A stretch of DNA of 64,000 bases from Rhizomucor pusillus (Eukaryota > Mucoromycota > Mucoromycetes > Mucorales > Lichtheimiaceae): contig FWWN02000322.1 of NCBI GenBank assembly GCA_900175165.2, forward strand, positions 62,001 to 126,000. Direction: 5' to 3'. Below the pieces are notes generated by a model. That model had not been told where the DNA came from. It worked only from the letters and a program-made list of their open reading frames with translations, and did not search any database. Every line of letters starts with the position of its first letter. Within the stretch, counting starts at the first letter, position 1. Below are positions 10,701 to 23,800 of this stretch, in pieces. Both the position numbers and the translations under genes were made by a program.

Positions 10701-13113
10701 AAAGTGTACAGTACCCTTGTGTATCTGTGTTGCGAATCTAAGGAGATAAAAGATTTGTTGGCAGTCTCACAATATACCGTTGTCGTTTGCCTTTTCTGCA
10801 TCAACGTCACCCTACAGTTGCATCTGATGCTTCCAGGTGCAGCATACCGTTTGATCATTAGTTTTTTGAGAGAGGAGCATATCCTTCTCGGCACCGCGTT
10901 ATCCAACAATGAACTGATAATTGGCAAGGCAGACGTGATCCCGGTTGCCCAGTTGGTAATCACTTTAGCAATCACTGACTGCGTGTTAAAAAAATTCTGT
11001 CAGCATTCAGTTTTGTTAATAAGTAATTATGAAAATATAATCTAGCTCTGTATAGCTTTGAGAGTAATAGCTCTTCAGTCGTTATTTTGCACATGATTTA
11101 GTCGAGTTGTGTACTCGTAAATGGGACAGCTATTGTTGACCACTACTTGTAAAATTTCGCCAGAATGTATTCTTAGAACGCGTCAATCCAAACAGCCCAT
11201 GTCAAGCTTGAGCTCTGTCGCGGACCTCAAGCAAACTCGGATTAGTCATGACTTCTCTGTCGGGATAGTTCGTTTTCTAGACCATTGTACTTTCAGCGGC
11301 TTGTTGGATGTGAGCAACGCCTATATCCTAGGTAGCTCTCAGTGCGATCCAGAGATGCTGAGATGTATCATTCAGTGCAACCTTTTGAAAGAATACACAT
11401 TGGCTAAATTTTAAGGACTCTAACTTTACGTTCTGGCTGTAGCTCGATTCTGCCAGTAGGCAAGGGCTGATAACATCCCCAAATCTGGATGCTGTATCGC
11501 AGTCCGACTTCCCGAGGGCAACCCCTTGTCATTGGCATTACCATTGAATACACAGCTGTACAATTTCAAAGCTTGAATCCCTTCGAAACATATATGCAGA
11601 TACCGGCCGTGAAGGACGATCACGGTGTCATAACTAGACTGCTCGCTGCTTAACCTATAAACGCTCGGTGTTTGATCTTAGCCGTTATTGTAGTACGGAA
11701 TTGTCTATGTAATCTTGATTATCTGCAAGATACAAATGTTTTCGTGCCTATCCGAAGCGACGAAGAGAGCAATTTAAGGAGAAATCTGCATGTGAAGCTA
11801 GCGCTTCCGATTTTTCATCCAGCGTACGCGCTGATGACGGATAAACTGAATGTCAGCGTTGCCTTGCGCAAAACAGGTACTGCAAAGTGGTCGGCTTCTT
11901 GTTGTTGAATTTTAGGGAGTCATCACAAAAAACAAGATACGATTATGATTATCAATTAGCGGAGGGACATCTGCTCTCCTGTCTCCCGGCCAAATGTTAG
12001 GGCTAACAAACGACCGTCTTCTTATTACTGGCACTATGGGCACTCAATCTCAAAAGCCCTTGCACAGCCAGTTATCGTTTGCGCAACCACTTCGTTCAAA
12101 GAGGTAGCCATCAACACGTTCACTTTCTACAAATGCAATTTCTGTGCGCGGTTTCAAGACACTCGCACTTCCGATATGACTGTCCCCCAAACTTTTTTTT
12201 TCTCTATCGCCGGGTTGACGGGACTGAACGCATTGCTCAGCACAGCGCACTTCATTTAGTTTGCCACACTCGGCGCGCATTTTTTCCGGCATCGTAGACC
12301 ATTTTAATTTCCGAACGCGATTGCTTTGTATCTTGATTCGTGTCTTGTTCCTCCTTATTGAGTGGTATCGCGTTGATATACGGATCAATTGATGCATTAA
12401 TTAGAATTGATTAGATTTACGAAACAATTGCGTGGCTCAAGAGAAGGAAACAGGTTTCGATGAATCAGGCGTGGCTGTATGACCATTTAGAAATCCTCGC
12501 TGTAAATTATCCAAAAATAGAGAATTCTTTTTTCTCGGGGCCCTGGTTTAGCGAAAATATACACAAAAATAGTAAGCAGATGAGAAAATAGGAACGAATG
12601 AGCAGTGTTTACACCGAAGCATTGCTTGTTGTGCAAACGTGTGGCAAATCTAACCTTCTTCTCATTTTTACCAAGCGTGCATCAGTTAAAAACCATGCTG
12701 GAAAGGCGCAGACCCACTGCAAACAAACAATTCAGTGATTCAGGATAGCAGAGCATTATTCCCTCAGACGACGCTGTCCACGCGAGATATGATGCAAGGT
12801 CAGGATTGTTCCACAAGACAGTAACTGCGCGCGACGCTATTGTTGCTACTCTTACTCTGATTCGCGTTGTGGCGCATCGGCACAATTGCCCGCTATGCAG
12901 TTTCCATGTGTTTACCGATACAGGGTGCCCTGCGCCTTAACCTTTTCTCCTCTAATTCCCCCCATCGCAACCAGTTTCTGCGCTGGAGAGATGTCAGGAT
13001 AAATTTAACTTGGTTGTTACGTTACAACTGGAAAACGGTAAAGCTATAAAAAGGGACCAATTTTTCTGCCTTGGTCATCTTTCTTAACCATTTTCTCTAT
13101 TCCTTCCCTCCCA
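7725..13113. other. Gene-poor island of about 5.4 kb
   Basis: No recognisable protein domain, tRNA or rRNA was found on either strand. The left part (7725-7870) is the pyrimidine-rich leader of the HMG gene. Open frames exist: 9284-9487 (-), 10144-10347 (+), 10590-11045 (+, 151 codons) and 12050-12397 (-). None has a recognisable family, a good splice context or a signal peptide, and opposite-strand frames overlap the largest. A TATAAAAGG stands at 9921-9929 (+) without a convincing frame downstream. The block may hold decayed mobile DNA, non-coding transcripts or lineage-specific genes. I cannot decide from sequence alone. Confidence 0.5.
13045..13052 (+). promoter_or_regulatory. TATA box of chitin deacetylase 2
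   Basis: A clean TATAAAAA lies 62-69 bases before the start codon at 13114, followed by a pyrimidine-rich leader. Placement is typical for a strongly expressed fungal gene. Confidence 0.6.
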
Positions 13114-14612
13114 ATGATTCTTGCAGACGCTTTGAAAGCATTTGCCATTGCGTCTTGCACCGGCCAGGTGCTCATGGCTTTCGGTCAATCTTCTGTAGCA
13201 ACACCCACTAGCTCCGGATCCCCCAGCGCATTCTCGAGCGGTTCCATCCTTGCTGTTTCCTCGCCCACTTGGTTGCCCAATTTCCCTGTGCCTTCTGGCG
13301 TCGCTACCAGCTACCCATCCGGCCCTATCCCCACCGGCGCAACTCTCGATCGCACGACCTTGAATCTTACTGACTATCCAACCGGCTGGGAATCGCCCCC
13401 GACCGACCATCCCGAAGTTCAGGCAGTTATCAACGCAATTGACTGGTCGCGCGTCCCTAACGCAACTGTCCACAAAGCACTTTCCAACGGCGACCTAGAC
13501 ATGAACGGCTACCCTGACTCCGACCCTTACTGCTGGTGGTCCGACACTAATTGTGTCAAGCCTAAGGTTGACTATCTTCCCGAAGATATCTACCTTTGCC
13601 CCCGTGTCGGTGATTGGGGTTTGACGTACGATGACGGTCCGTTTAACCCAACCGGCGATAACACTACCGACAAGTATGCCGAGCCTGAATTATACAACTT
13701 TTTGGCTGCTCACAACCAAAAGGCCACTCTCTTCGTAAGTGATATGTAAACGTCATTGGTAAAAAGCGTAACATGGTATTCTAAACCATTCTCATTAGTA
13801 CATTGGTTCCAACGTTATCACTTACCCCGCTGCCGCTCAGCGTGCTATCAACGATGGTCACGTCATTTGCTCCCACACTTGGTCTCACCCTCAAATGACT
13901 GCACAGTCAAACGAGAAGGTTGTTGCTGAATTGTACTGGTCCTTGCGTGCTATCAAGGAAGCCACAGGTGTTACTACCAGATGCTGGCGTCGTATGTATC
14001 GAAAATAATCTATGCATTTGCCTTCACAGTAACTTATGCATTTTTGCTCTTCCTACTTTAGCCCCTTACGGAGACGTTGATGACCGTGTCCGTGCTATCG
14101 CCTGGCAAATGGGTATGCGCACTATTGTCTGGGATGAAGACACTAACGACTGGAACATGCCTCCCGATGGCAACTTGAGCCCCGATACTGTCAACGGCTA
14201 CTTTGAAGACTGGGTCAATGCTCGCAAGAACGGCACAGACAACCAGACTGGCCACATTATCCTTGAACATGAACTTAACAACTCCACTGTATCCATGACT
14301 GAAAAGTGGTTGCCCACTCTCCAAGAAACCTTCAACGTTGTCACTGTCCAGGAGTGCATGAACATTTCTCAGCCTTACTGGGAGACCAGCTGGGTGTACC
14401 CCACCGAAGCCAACCCTAACGTAACCTCGGCCTCTAGCTCTGCCGCTGCAAGCGCAACTGGTGCTGGCTCCTCTTCCGGTTCTTCTTCCGGTTCCTCTGC
14501 ACCCTCTTCTGCTCAGGCCCAGCAAGATAGCAATGGTAGCAACATGATGCTTCCTGCCACCTTGCTCGTTGCCGGTGCCTCCGGTTTCCTCACCGCCATC
14601 CTTGCCCTGTAG
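13114..14612 (+). CDS. Chitin deacetylase 2, secreted and GPI-anchored (carbohydrate esterase family 4)
   Basis: Paralogue of the enzyme at 2418-4053, with the same role of deacetylating wall chitin. Exons 13114..13734, 13799..13991 and 14062..14612 give 454 residues. The N-terminus (MILADALKAFAIASCTGQVL) is signal-like. The CE4 domain shows TYDDGP, HTWSHP, PPYGDVDDR and a late HIILEHEL. Potential N-glycosylation sites are frequent (NTT, NGT, NNS, NVT). A Ser/Ala/Gly-rich stalk leads to a hydrophobic end (MMLPATLLVAGASGFLTAIL), a GPI signal. Compared with the first copy it has a shorter Ser-rich spacer, lacks the intron before TYDDGP and has one inside CWRPPYGD. The intron at LF/YIGSN is shifted by one base. 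Codon use is visibly biased to C-ending codons, suggesting high expression. Confidence 0.95.
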
Positions 14613-14949
14613 ACTGCTAATTAGTCATTTAATTAATTGTAATCTCATCATCTTCGGACAACACAACAAATGTATTGATACGAGTATATATACATATATA
14701 TCCCTTCTATATTGTTCTATCTTTTCCAACAAACTGTAAAGCAACACACTTTTTAAAATTAGTCACGTTTGATTTTTCATTGTTATCCAAACTGGCAAAG
14801 TACAATATTGATGCTGTGAAGGCGAGGAGACTGACATAAATATGCATACATAACACATTCGCGCTGCTGTTTATATATTTGTTATTTCTTTTCTTGTCTT
14901 CCCTCCTTGAAACATCATCTTCGTGAAAACAGTTGATATGACCATGACG
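14613..14949. other. Convergent 3' flanks of chitin deacetylase 2 and the small secreted peptide gene
   Basis: A/T-rich spacer with no reading frame worth reporting. It should hold both polyadenylation regions. Confidence 0.5.
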
Positions 14950-15196
14950 TTATGTATGATTGGGATCCTCGCACGTTCCATATACGGCACCGTTGTAACG
15001 CCGGCAATACAATCCTCCTGAGCACACCAAGTTCTGACTGCACACTGTATAACACAGCAAATGTCAGAACAAGGGCACGTATCTGCGTGAAAGACTAGCA
15101 CTTACTCTCGTGTAGTGATGGGATTTTGGGTATTTCAACTGCGTTTACTGCAAGCGATCCGAGCAAACCGAGGATAATGACAGATACTGACTTCAT
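14950..15196 (-). CDS. Small secreted cysteine-rich peptide (61 residues), novel
   Basis: Not recognised as any known family. Two exons, complement(14950..15044, 15106..15196), are joined across a 61-base intron with a GTAAGT donor, an internal CTGAC branch-like motif and a TATACAG acceptor. The product begins with a textbook signal peptide (MKSVSVIILGLLGSLAVNA). The mature part is about 42 residues with four cysteines in the pattern C-x5-C-x5-C-x10-C (CSQNLVCSGGLYC, then a Cys before EDPNHT at the end). All four cysteines are in exon 2, while the signal is in exon 1. A TATAAAAT lies 55-62 bases upstream of the ATG. Two disulphides are likely. The role could be defence, signalling or surface, but no function can be assigned. 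The alternative is a chance frame, which the joint presence of TATA, signal peptide, intron and paired cysteines makes less likely. Confidence 0.66.
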
Positions 15197-15578
15197 GTTT
15201 TCTGATCTTTCAAGTAACAGAGAAAGATAGAGTAACATCTTTTTATTCGTATTTTATACATATTTAACTCGGATGCAATGTGAATGTTCATGGGACTCAC
15301 GTCCCGATCTAGCAACGTGAAGTTCAATATTTAACCAGTCAGGAAGATGAGGAGAGAGTGTGAGAGAGGAGGCAAAGTCATTACTTTTTTTCATCGGGAT
15401 CTATCTGTATTGGTTAAATGACCAACTGGTAGTAAAGTGAAGCGCGGTACTTGAGGTGCTAACGGCAAAACATTGTGTTGCTGCTGTTGGTGCGATGTGC
15501 TTAGTTTCCGAGACCTAGTGATTCATGTTTTTGAGTTCTTTCTAGTCCGCCAGCACATTTTATGTTGGAGATTGAACA
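15197..15578. other. Promoter of the small secreted peptide gene and 3' flank of COG1
   Basis: No coding signal seen. The TATAAAAT at 15251-15258 (-) belongs to the peptide gene. The remainder is ordinary A/T-rich spacer. Confidence 0.5.
15251..15258 (-). promoter_or_regulatory. TATA box of the small secreted peptide gene
   Basis: TATAAAAT on the - strand, 55-62 bases upstream of the ATG at 15196. Confidence 0.5.
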
Positions 15579-18500
15579 TTACTTGTCAAAGGTGTCACGA
15601 GTAGGTCGAGTCAATACTCCCAAGATCAGTGTTTGTCTCAAATAAAAGTTCTCAACACAGGGCACAAAGTGCGGTTCAAAAGCCGCCCAGTTGATAATAT
15701 CCACCTACTCAACATTAGATTATATGATATTTCATCCTACAATAGCTCCGTCTTACATGTTTTTTAGCCTCGTCGATGCACTGTCTGAATTGCGATGTTA
15801 CAATGCCATCTTGTAGTACCATATTCATAAAGTAGCAATCAAACACAAGCTGGATCGCTCCTTTTTCCGATATGTTGGGTTTGGTAGCGTGAAATTCCAA
15901 CAAACTCTTAAACATAGCATCCGCCAATCGTTGCCGGGTCCATTGCATTAGCATCTATCAATTATTAACAGCCGTCAGTATTTACTACGCAAATGATTGT
16001 GAACACGCCCATTGTACCTTGTCGAGCAGGCTGCTGTTAACTCGTTGCACCTCCTTGCATACTTGGTATATCGTCGCCTCGATATCATTGGTTGCCTGCG
16101 TCGGTAAAACGATATCATCAGCAAATTTATTCCACAAGAGGATCTCAGGACATGTGTCGTCCCATTTAGTCTTTGCAAGCGCGCTTGATAAATTCTTTGC
16201 AAACTCTGTCGCAAGGTGCGAAATCCATGATTCGTGTGCCATATGAAAAGTATCCAATAGATCTTTTTGTAACTGAGCATGTCTAGGGTCTAAGTGCCTA
16301 AAATCAGTAACTTCTGGTCTAAATAAAAAATCTAGAGTTTGTCCTCTAACCTCGGTTGATGCCACTTTGTAGTACTAGGAAAGAGCCATGCCCAAGCTGC
16401 GCGGAGACTGTGAATATCATCTCTAGTTCTTTTGATCGAAAGCCGATTGCACGTGCCAGACGACCGAGAACCAACGCGACATCGTTTGCTATATTTTTCA
16501 GGATACGTTAGTCCACGCGTTAAAAAGAGGTATTCTAGCAGTAGCGATTTACCTGCTCTGGGATCACTCCAGCTAGTCACTTCTTTGATCAAACCTCGTA
16601 ATTCAGAAGCATATCGCGTAATACATCGGAAACATTCATCCTGGAAATATTCCAGGATCATATCGATATCCCTGCAAAATCTGTTATTTCAATCCCTTTC
16701 TTTTGCACCTTGAGTAAAACTTACGGTTTATATTGCGAGCTTCGCTGCATACTGCTTTGAGCGGAATATGACTCCATGTCGCGTCTCATCACAGCGAGCA
16801 TATCCTCCACGCCATTAAATGCATTGTCAATGTAGAACGTATGGTCATGAGATACTTGGGCAATCGCTTGTTTAAACTTTTTGATTTCGGAATTTGATGG
16901 TGAATCAGAAAGGTTAAAGGAGGCCAACTTGTCAGGTCCGGACCAGATGGGCAAGGTGAGATAAAAGTCTACAAGAATATTTCCTTTAGCGTATGAACTT
17001 CATTTTCGATCGAACATCATTACCTTTGACTGGGCGCTTGGTATCCTTATCAACTAAGCGAGGCCAGAGTGTCTTGTGAACCTGGTCTATTATCGATTTG
17101 CAGTTTTCATCAATCAGACGTTTGGCGTGATTGTTAAAGGCTTCACGGAACATTGCATCCCATACAGAGTAGTTGTTGCCTAGCAGACCCTCGGATATCT
17201 AAAGCACCTAATAAGCAACGATAGAAATTAAGAAATACAAGGGATATTACCTGTTTCCAGGAAGGAGTTTGGTCTCCCAACGTCGTGTTACGTTTCTTGG
17301 CTGATCCTCCGGTCTCCAAAAGCTCAAATATACGAATTTCAACATCCACCAGTTCTCGATGGCTCTCCACTTGCTGTAGTGCAGATGGAAGGTGACCTTT
17401 GAGCAGTTGCTCAACTCCTCGTAGCCAATTACGTGCGTGTAATTGGGCTTCTTGAACTTTCAAAGGTACACCGGCATCCACCCTCGGGTTATAATTCAGT
17501 AATGAATCAGGCAAATAGCGTAGGAGCAAGAGTACATTGGTGCTCGGTGAAAATATTTGAGTGATGGCTGGTAAAGAAGAAGTGTTCGAAGCTGCAAAGC
17601 TTTTCTCAAGTCCTTCAACTGTCTGCGTCAACAGGTCGTTTTGGACGAATATTTCGTAGGCATGCATCGTCGTACGTTGTACGATTTGGATGATTTCTCG
17701 CAGCTGAAAGATTAACAGAGATTCTCCACCGGAGCCGATATGCTGAACTGCCGAGACGAGCGTGTCTTTGATAGCGTTCATCCGTGCCTCAAAGAAAAGC
17801 TGCAAAGACTCACTGTACGTCTGTCCCTCCAGCAGAATAAAAGCTGACATGGTTTCTGCTATTTTCTACAGCCTTGTGTAAGACTCGATGCTTGACTCAA
17901 TATTTCAACCGCCTTTACCTTTGCGTCTTGTTCCGGTTGCCGTAAATGGTTCGTGGCTCGCTGTATAATCAGCGGCAAAAAGAAGCTGACTGCATCCCAT
18001 TGCCTTTGGATAACCGGAAACGCAGCCTGCGGTGATGGATAGTCAGAAATTTGAAGATAATATTTCTCCAAATTGCATGATAACACTTGCATTGATGTCT
18101 AATGTTTCTACATCCAACTCTATTTCAAGGTACTCGTATAGAGCACTGGCTACGGTATAAATCTGAGCCGCTTCCAAGTATCGATGGTGTTCCAGCGATC
18201 GCCATATCTAGAGTTTCCTTCGTCAGCACTCTAACATGGTATACTACAGCGTAGCAATTTCTGTACCTGCTCCGGCACATCTGCCAACGATTTGATAAGT
18301 GCCGCTAATATGTAAAGGGTTCGCTGATCCTTTGCACCCGACTCTTCTTGACTTTGTCTCGTTTGCATTTCTATTTTCTGTCGAATGCTGGACACGTTGC
18401 AGAAATTCTGCATATTTTCAAGCTTGCCCTGTATCGAGACAGCATCTTTGCTCATCGCAATGATGGCATCGGCGGCCGAGATCAGATCCAGGTACTGCTC

Positions 18501-18771
18501 GCTTATTGGCACTCGTATGTCAGAGACCCATAGGTCTTTGCCGCGCGTGATCCTCTTCCATAATTACCCAACCATCGCGCGAAGCTCTTGCTTGCGCTTC
18601 TCAATCGTCTTTCTGTTACAAGTTTATGCATCAGACAAGCAACAAGCGATATGGCTTTTGCGCAAAGTACCTCGTTCGCTTCTCGATACCACGAACTTCG
18701 GCGACGCTTGCTTGCGTAAATATCACATCGGGATCATTGGGTAGTTCGACATTATTCGAGTAAGTCGCCAT
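15579..18771 (-). CDS. COG1: Conserved oligomeric Golgi complex subunit 1
   Basis: Lobe A subunit of the COG tether that acts in intra-Golgi retrograde vesicle traffic. The start MATYSNNVELPNDPDVIF leads into the family opening SVAEVRGIEKRTR, then KRKQELRAMVG (spliced), YLDLISAADAIIAM and WRSLEHHRYLEAAQIY, which match the N-terminal coiled-coil part of animal COG1. Long helical middle exons follow (for example 17143-17850). The final exon is not obvious: after ECIDEAKKH-type sequence a 52-base intron (15705-15756) joins VDIINWAAFEPHF to LTRPTRDTFDK and the stop at 15579. About ten exons yield roughly 850-900 residues, close to the animal protein and about twice budding-yeast Cog1. It lies head to head with the AAA ATPase at 19206. 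Confidence 0.85.
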
Positions 18772-19205
18772 TGAGCATGGACCGGGCTAAAACGCGGTGA
18801 CAGTTTGCTGCACTGCTTCAAGAGTATCCGAAATCCCGCTTATGGAAATCGTTTGCCCCACTGACGATCCTCAGTTCAGACCGAAGTTTATGGGGTGGCA
18901 CTACAGAGAAAAGTATAGTCGATCCGACAAGCAGTGAAGACATGTATTTAGAGAGAGAGAGAGGAAGAAAATCAAGAGAACTGGTCAGCGTAGGATGTCG
19001 AATATTCGACACATAGGAGATTGCTCTGCTATATATTGATCATGTTCCGTCTACGTAAAGACAATCATTGCATTACACGTATTGTTATAGTCGTATTATA
19101 TTGTGAGATACTGGAAGAAGGGACCAGGAATCATCGTTTCCATTTGCCATCCTATCCAAGAATTGATCCTGTAAATTTTATTTAGGCTTTCTGGGATGAA
19201 TTTGA
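18772..19205. other. Divergent promoter between COG1 and the AAA ATPase
   Basis: Includes a GA-repeat run (about 18951-18967) and A/T-rich stretches. No frame is supported. It probably serves both flanking genes. Confidence 0.5.
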
Positions 19206-21365
19206 ATGGACAGCTTTTGCAGCTCCATGTCAAAGGAATGGGTGAACGTTTATCTGCGATCTTGCTACAGCGATGACGGTGAAAGGTAGCGGCTTGTCGA
19301 GTATTTTCCTTTGGCGTTGCTAATCGCTTGCTGTAGGTTGGCGCAGCTATTCCGTCTCGCGTTTGATCGCGCGAACGATCACTTTGATCTCGAAGATCTA
19401 GACACACTGTCGACAATACTGCTAACTGGCGAATCCGGTACTGGTAAGGAAAAAATTTGATTAACTTGCATTTTGTTTCGGATGAGTGACGCAGCATGTC
19501 AGGCAAAACTATGGCCATAGAGATGCTTGCGGGAGCATACAACGTGAAGGTACATATTATCAACGTAAGATTTCGTGGAGGAAACACGTTTTTAACTTTG
19601 TACTGTGTAGGTGGTCAAAGCGTCCCTGGGTATGTTAGCAGCAAGGCACCAGGGACAAATCATTAAAGGACTAGAGCGACTTCTTTGGGATATGAAGGAC
19701 GATAGTTTATGTCAGTCCGATGTACGACAATGGTCAAGGACGAGCTTTAACTGAGATGATCTTTAGTGCTTATCGAAGATGTTGATCTATTTTGCCCGGC
19801 AAAGGATCAGGACTCTAGTTTCTTATCCGTTTTATTTTCATACTTGGAGACACATCAAAGCACGAGTAAATCAAAATTGGCTGTAGTAAGTGGATATAAT
19901 CAAGCAGTGTAATTCACTTTATTCATCCTGGGACATACAGATAGCCACTTGTCGCGATCCGTCTAATATTATCAAAGCTGCCCGTTACCTGTTTAATGTA
20001 TGTACGATAACTATTTTTCAAGATTCATATGAAAACATTGACCTGTCCCAAAGGATGAGATTTGTTTCCATATACCCACGCCCGAGGAAAGATCCGCAAT
20101 GTTCAAATATCTTGTACAGCAACTACATCCATTGGATAACGAAGTAGAGATTTTGAGACAAAGTGCGCAGGCTCACGCTTTCGTCGCTGCTGATCTTGCA
20201 CGATGGTGCCGTCTGGCCCAGGAACTAGCGCTTGCAGAAGGGAAGCCTGTATCGCAGCGACACTTTGAACAGACGCGGCGCAACGTTCGAGTCTCCGGTT
20301 CCCATGCTTACATGGCAGAAAGACCTGAAACTGTGCGTTGGAGTGATATCGGTGGATTGCAGGAAGCAAAGGTTAGCGTCCCCTTGAAAGGATTCTATAT
20401 TTGCCACTTTGCCACTTTATATTAACGTTCGCCCTGAACAAGCGAGTACTGGAGGAATCTGCAGTGTGGGTTTATAAGCACACTGCTGCGTATAAACGTT
20501 TAGGTGTACGTCCTTCAAAAGGAGTCTTGCTATTTGGGCCTCCCGGCACAGGCAAAACACTGCTTGCTAAGGCTGTTGCGACAGAATCATCCGCCAATTT
20601 TTTGCCTGTCAGTATTCCAGATATTGTCAAAGGCGAGGTAGGATGCTTGAGTACTTGTCAATTAAATCATCGCTAACACACTCTCACCTAGGTGGGCGAG
20701 AGCGAGAAAGCTGTGGTCTCCATCTTCCAGACCGCCAAACGCTGTAGTCCTTGCGTAGTTTTCCTGGACGAGCTCGAAGCTATTTTTGCATCTCGTCAAA
20801 CCAGTGGTGATGTTGGGAAGAAGGTAATTTCGGAAAGTCGTACAATTACTAGATAAAGTTATCGACACCTGATTAAATATTTTCAATAGCTTATTTCCCA
20901 ATTCTTGATCGAGATAGATAATTTGGATGAAGCAGACGAGAATGTTATTCTTCTAGGAGCAACAAATCATCCTGACGCTATTGATCCATCTATCCTGCGG
21001 CCTGGTTAGTGGATCTTACTTGTCATCAAGTGGATATATAAATACTGACTCCAGCTTGAACAGGACGTCTGGATCGCATGGTGTATGTAGGGCTCCCAAA
21101 GCAGGATGAAAGATTAGAGATTTTGAAAGTTCTTGGACAGAAGACCAAGCTTTCAGACAATGTGGATTTGATACCCATCGCAGCACAGACCGAAAACTTT
21201 ACAGGCGCAGATTTGAAGGCGCTAATGCGCAAGGCAGGATTGTTGGCTTTAAAAAGAAGGCAATTGACCGTAAATCAAGATCAAGGTCAAGCACTGAATG
21301 TTGAACAGCAGGACATTCTAAATGCCATACATTTTGTAACAACATCGTCCATAAAATATCATTAG
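19206..21365 (+). CDS. Tandem AAA ATPase of the Cdc48 superfamily, AFG2B/SPATA5L1-like
   Basis: Type II AAA protein with two ATPase domains, probably a ribosome-biogenesis or protein-remodelling ATPase. I start at [12 protein letters not shown] (19206), directly after an in-frame stop. Exon 1 (19206..19285) and exon 2 (19337..19443) are inferred from splice sites and reading frame. D1 shows Walker A GESGTGKT, assembled across an intron, and Walker B LLLIEDVD. D2 shows WSDIGGL, Walker A GPPGTGKT, Walker [10 protein letters not shown], sensor [12 protein letters not shown] and LRPGRLDR (arginine finger). The protein is about 600 residues, with almost no N-terminal substrate domain, unlike Cdc48, NVL/Rix7 or Afg2. 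It has no PEX1/PEX6 N-domain. The superfamily is certain. The SPATA5L1-like placement is an inference from short N-terminus and D2 sequence. Its 3' end lies 41 bases from that of CTP synthase. Confidence 0.75.
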
Positions 21366-21406
21366 CAATTTTGCATTCTGCAAACGTCACAGAAATATTA
21401 TGCGTT

Positions 21407-23235
<1,829 letters not shown>

Positions 23236-23800
23236 AACTTCTCTTGTGGTAGGTGACAACGAGGAGAATTGCGGCCCTTCCAAAAGCTTGGAGGAAAGGG
23301 AAGAAAACCCTTCTGTCGCGGACACCAGTCAAATTTTGTCCGTCACAGCTGCGGCAGCATTGTACTACTGTTGTCTTGCTATGTATTGTGGAATATGCAG
23401 CTAAATGAGAAAAGCTCTGTGACATTGGTAAAGTTTATCTCCACTATCTGTCATTTGGATGCCTAGGTTTTGATATATAGTAAGAAGATCCCTATCAATT
23501 GCCTTAATACTCGAGTCTCCAGGCCGTTCAATTTGTCGATAGAGTTGAATCGATGAGAGTATTCGTTTGTAAAAGATGAGGATGCAGATTTTATTATACA
23601 TGTGCAATGAATACAAATATTGCTGGTGAGTGAATGGATTCGAAATAATGCAAACTGCGCAGCGCATAATGCAGATTTAGTGAACGATCGTATGGATGGA
23701 TAGTAATCAATCGTAAGCTCTATCAGCACGCGATGGCAAAACTGGATATCGTGATTTGATATTGATTATTGAGCTTGGAGACTGATTGCATGATATCTTC
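23236..23800. other. CTP synthase promoter and 3' flank of the F-box gene
   Basis: No supported gene. The frames on the - strand here are A/T-rich and unlike protein. Confidence 0.5.

Noticed and set aside
10590..11045. 151-codon open frame in the gene-poor block
   Set aside because: No motif, signal or membrane pattern of a known family, overlapping opposite frame of 95 codons, and A/T-rich sequence in which such a length can occur by chance.
12050..12397. 115-codon frame on the - strand
   Set aside because: Charged but without repeats, domain or splice context. It is overlapped by a frame on the other strand, and neither looks selected.
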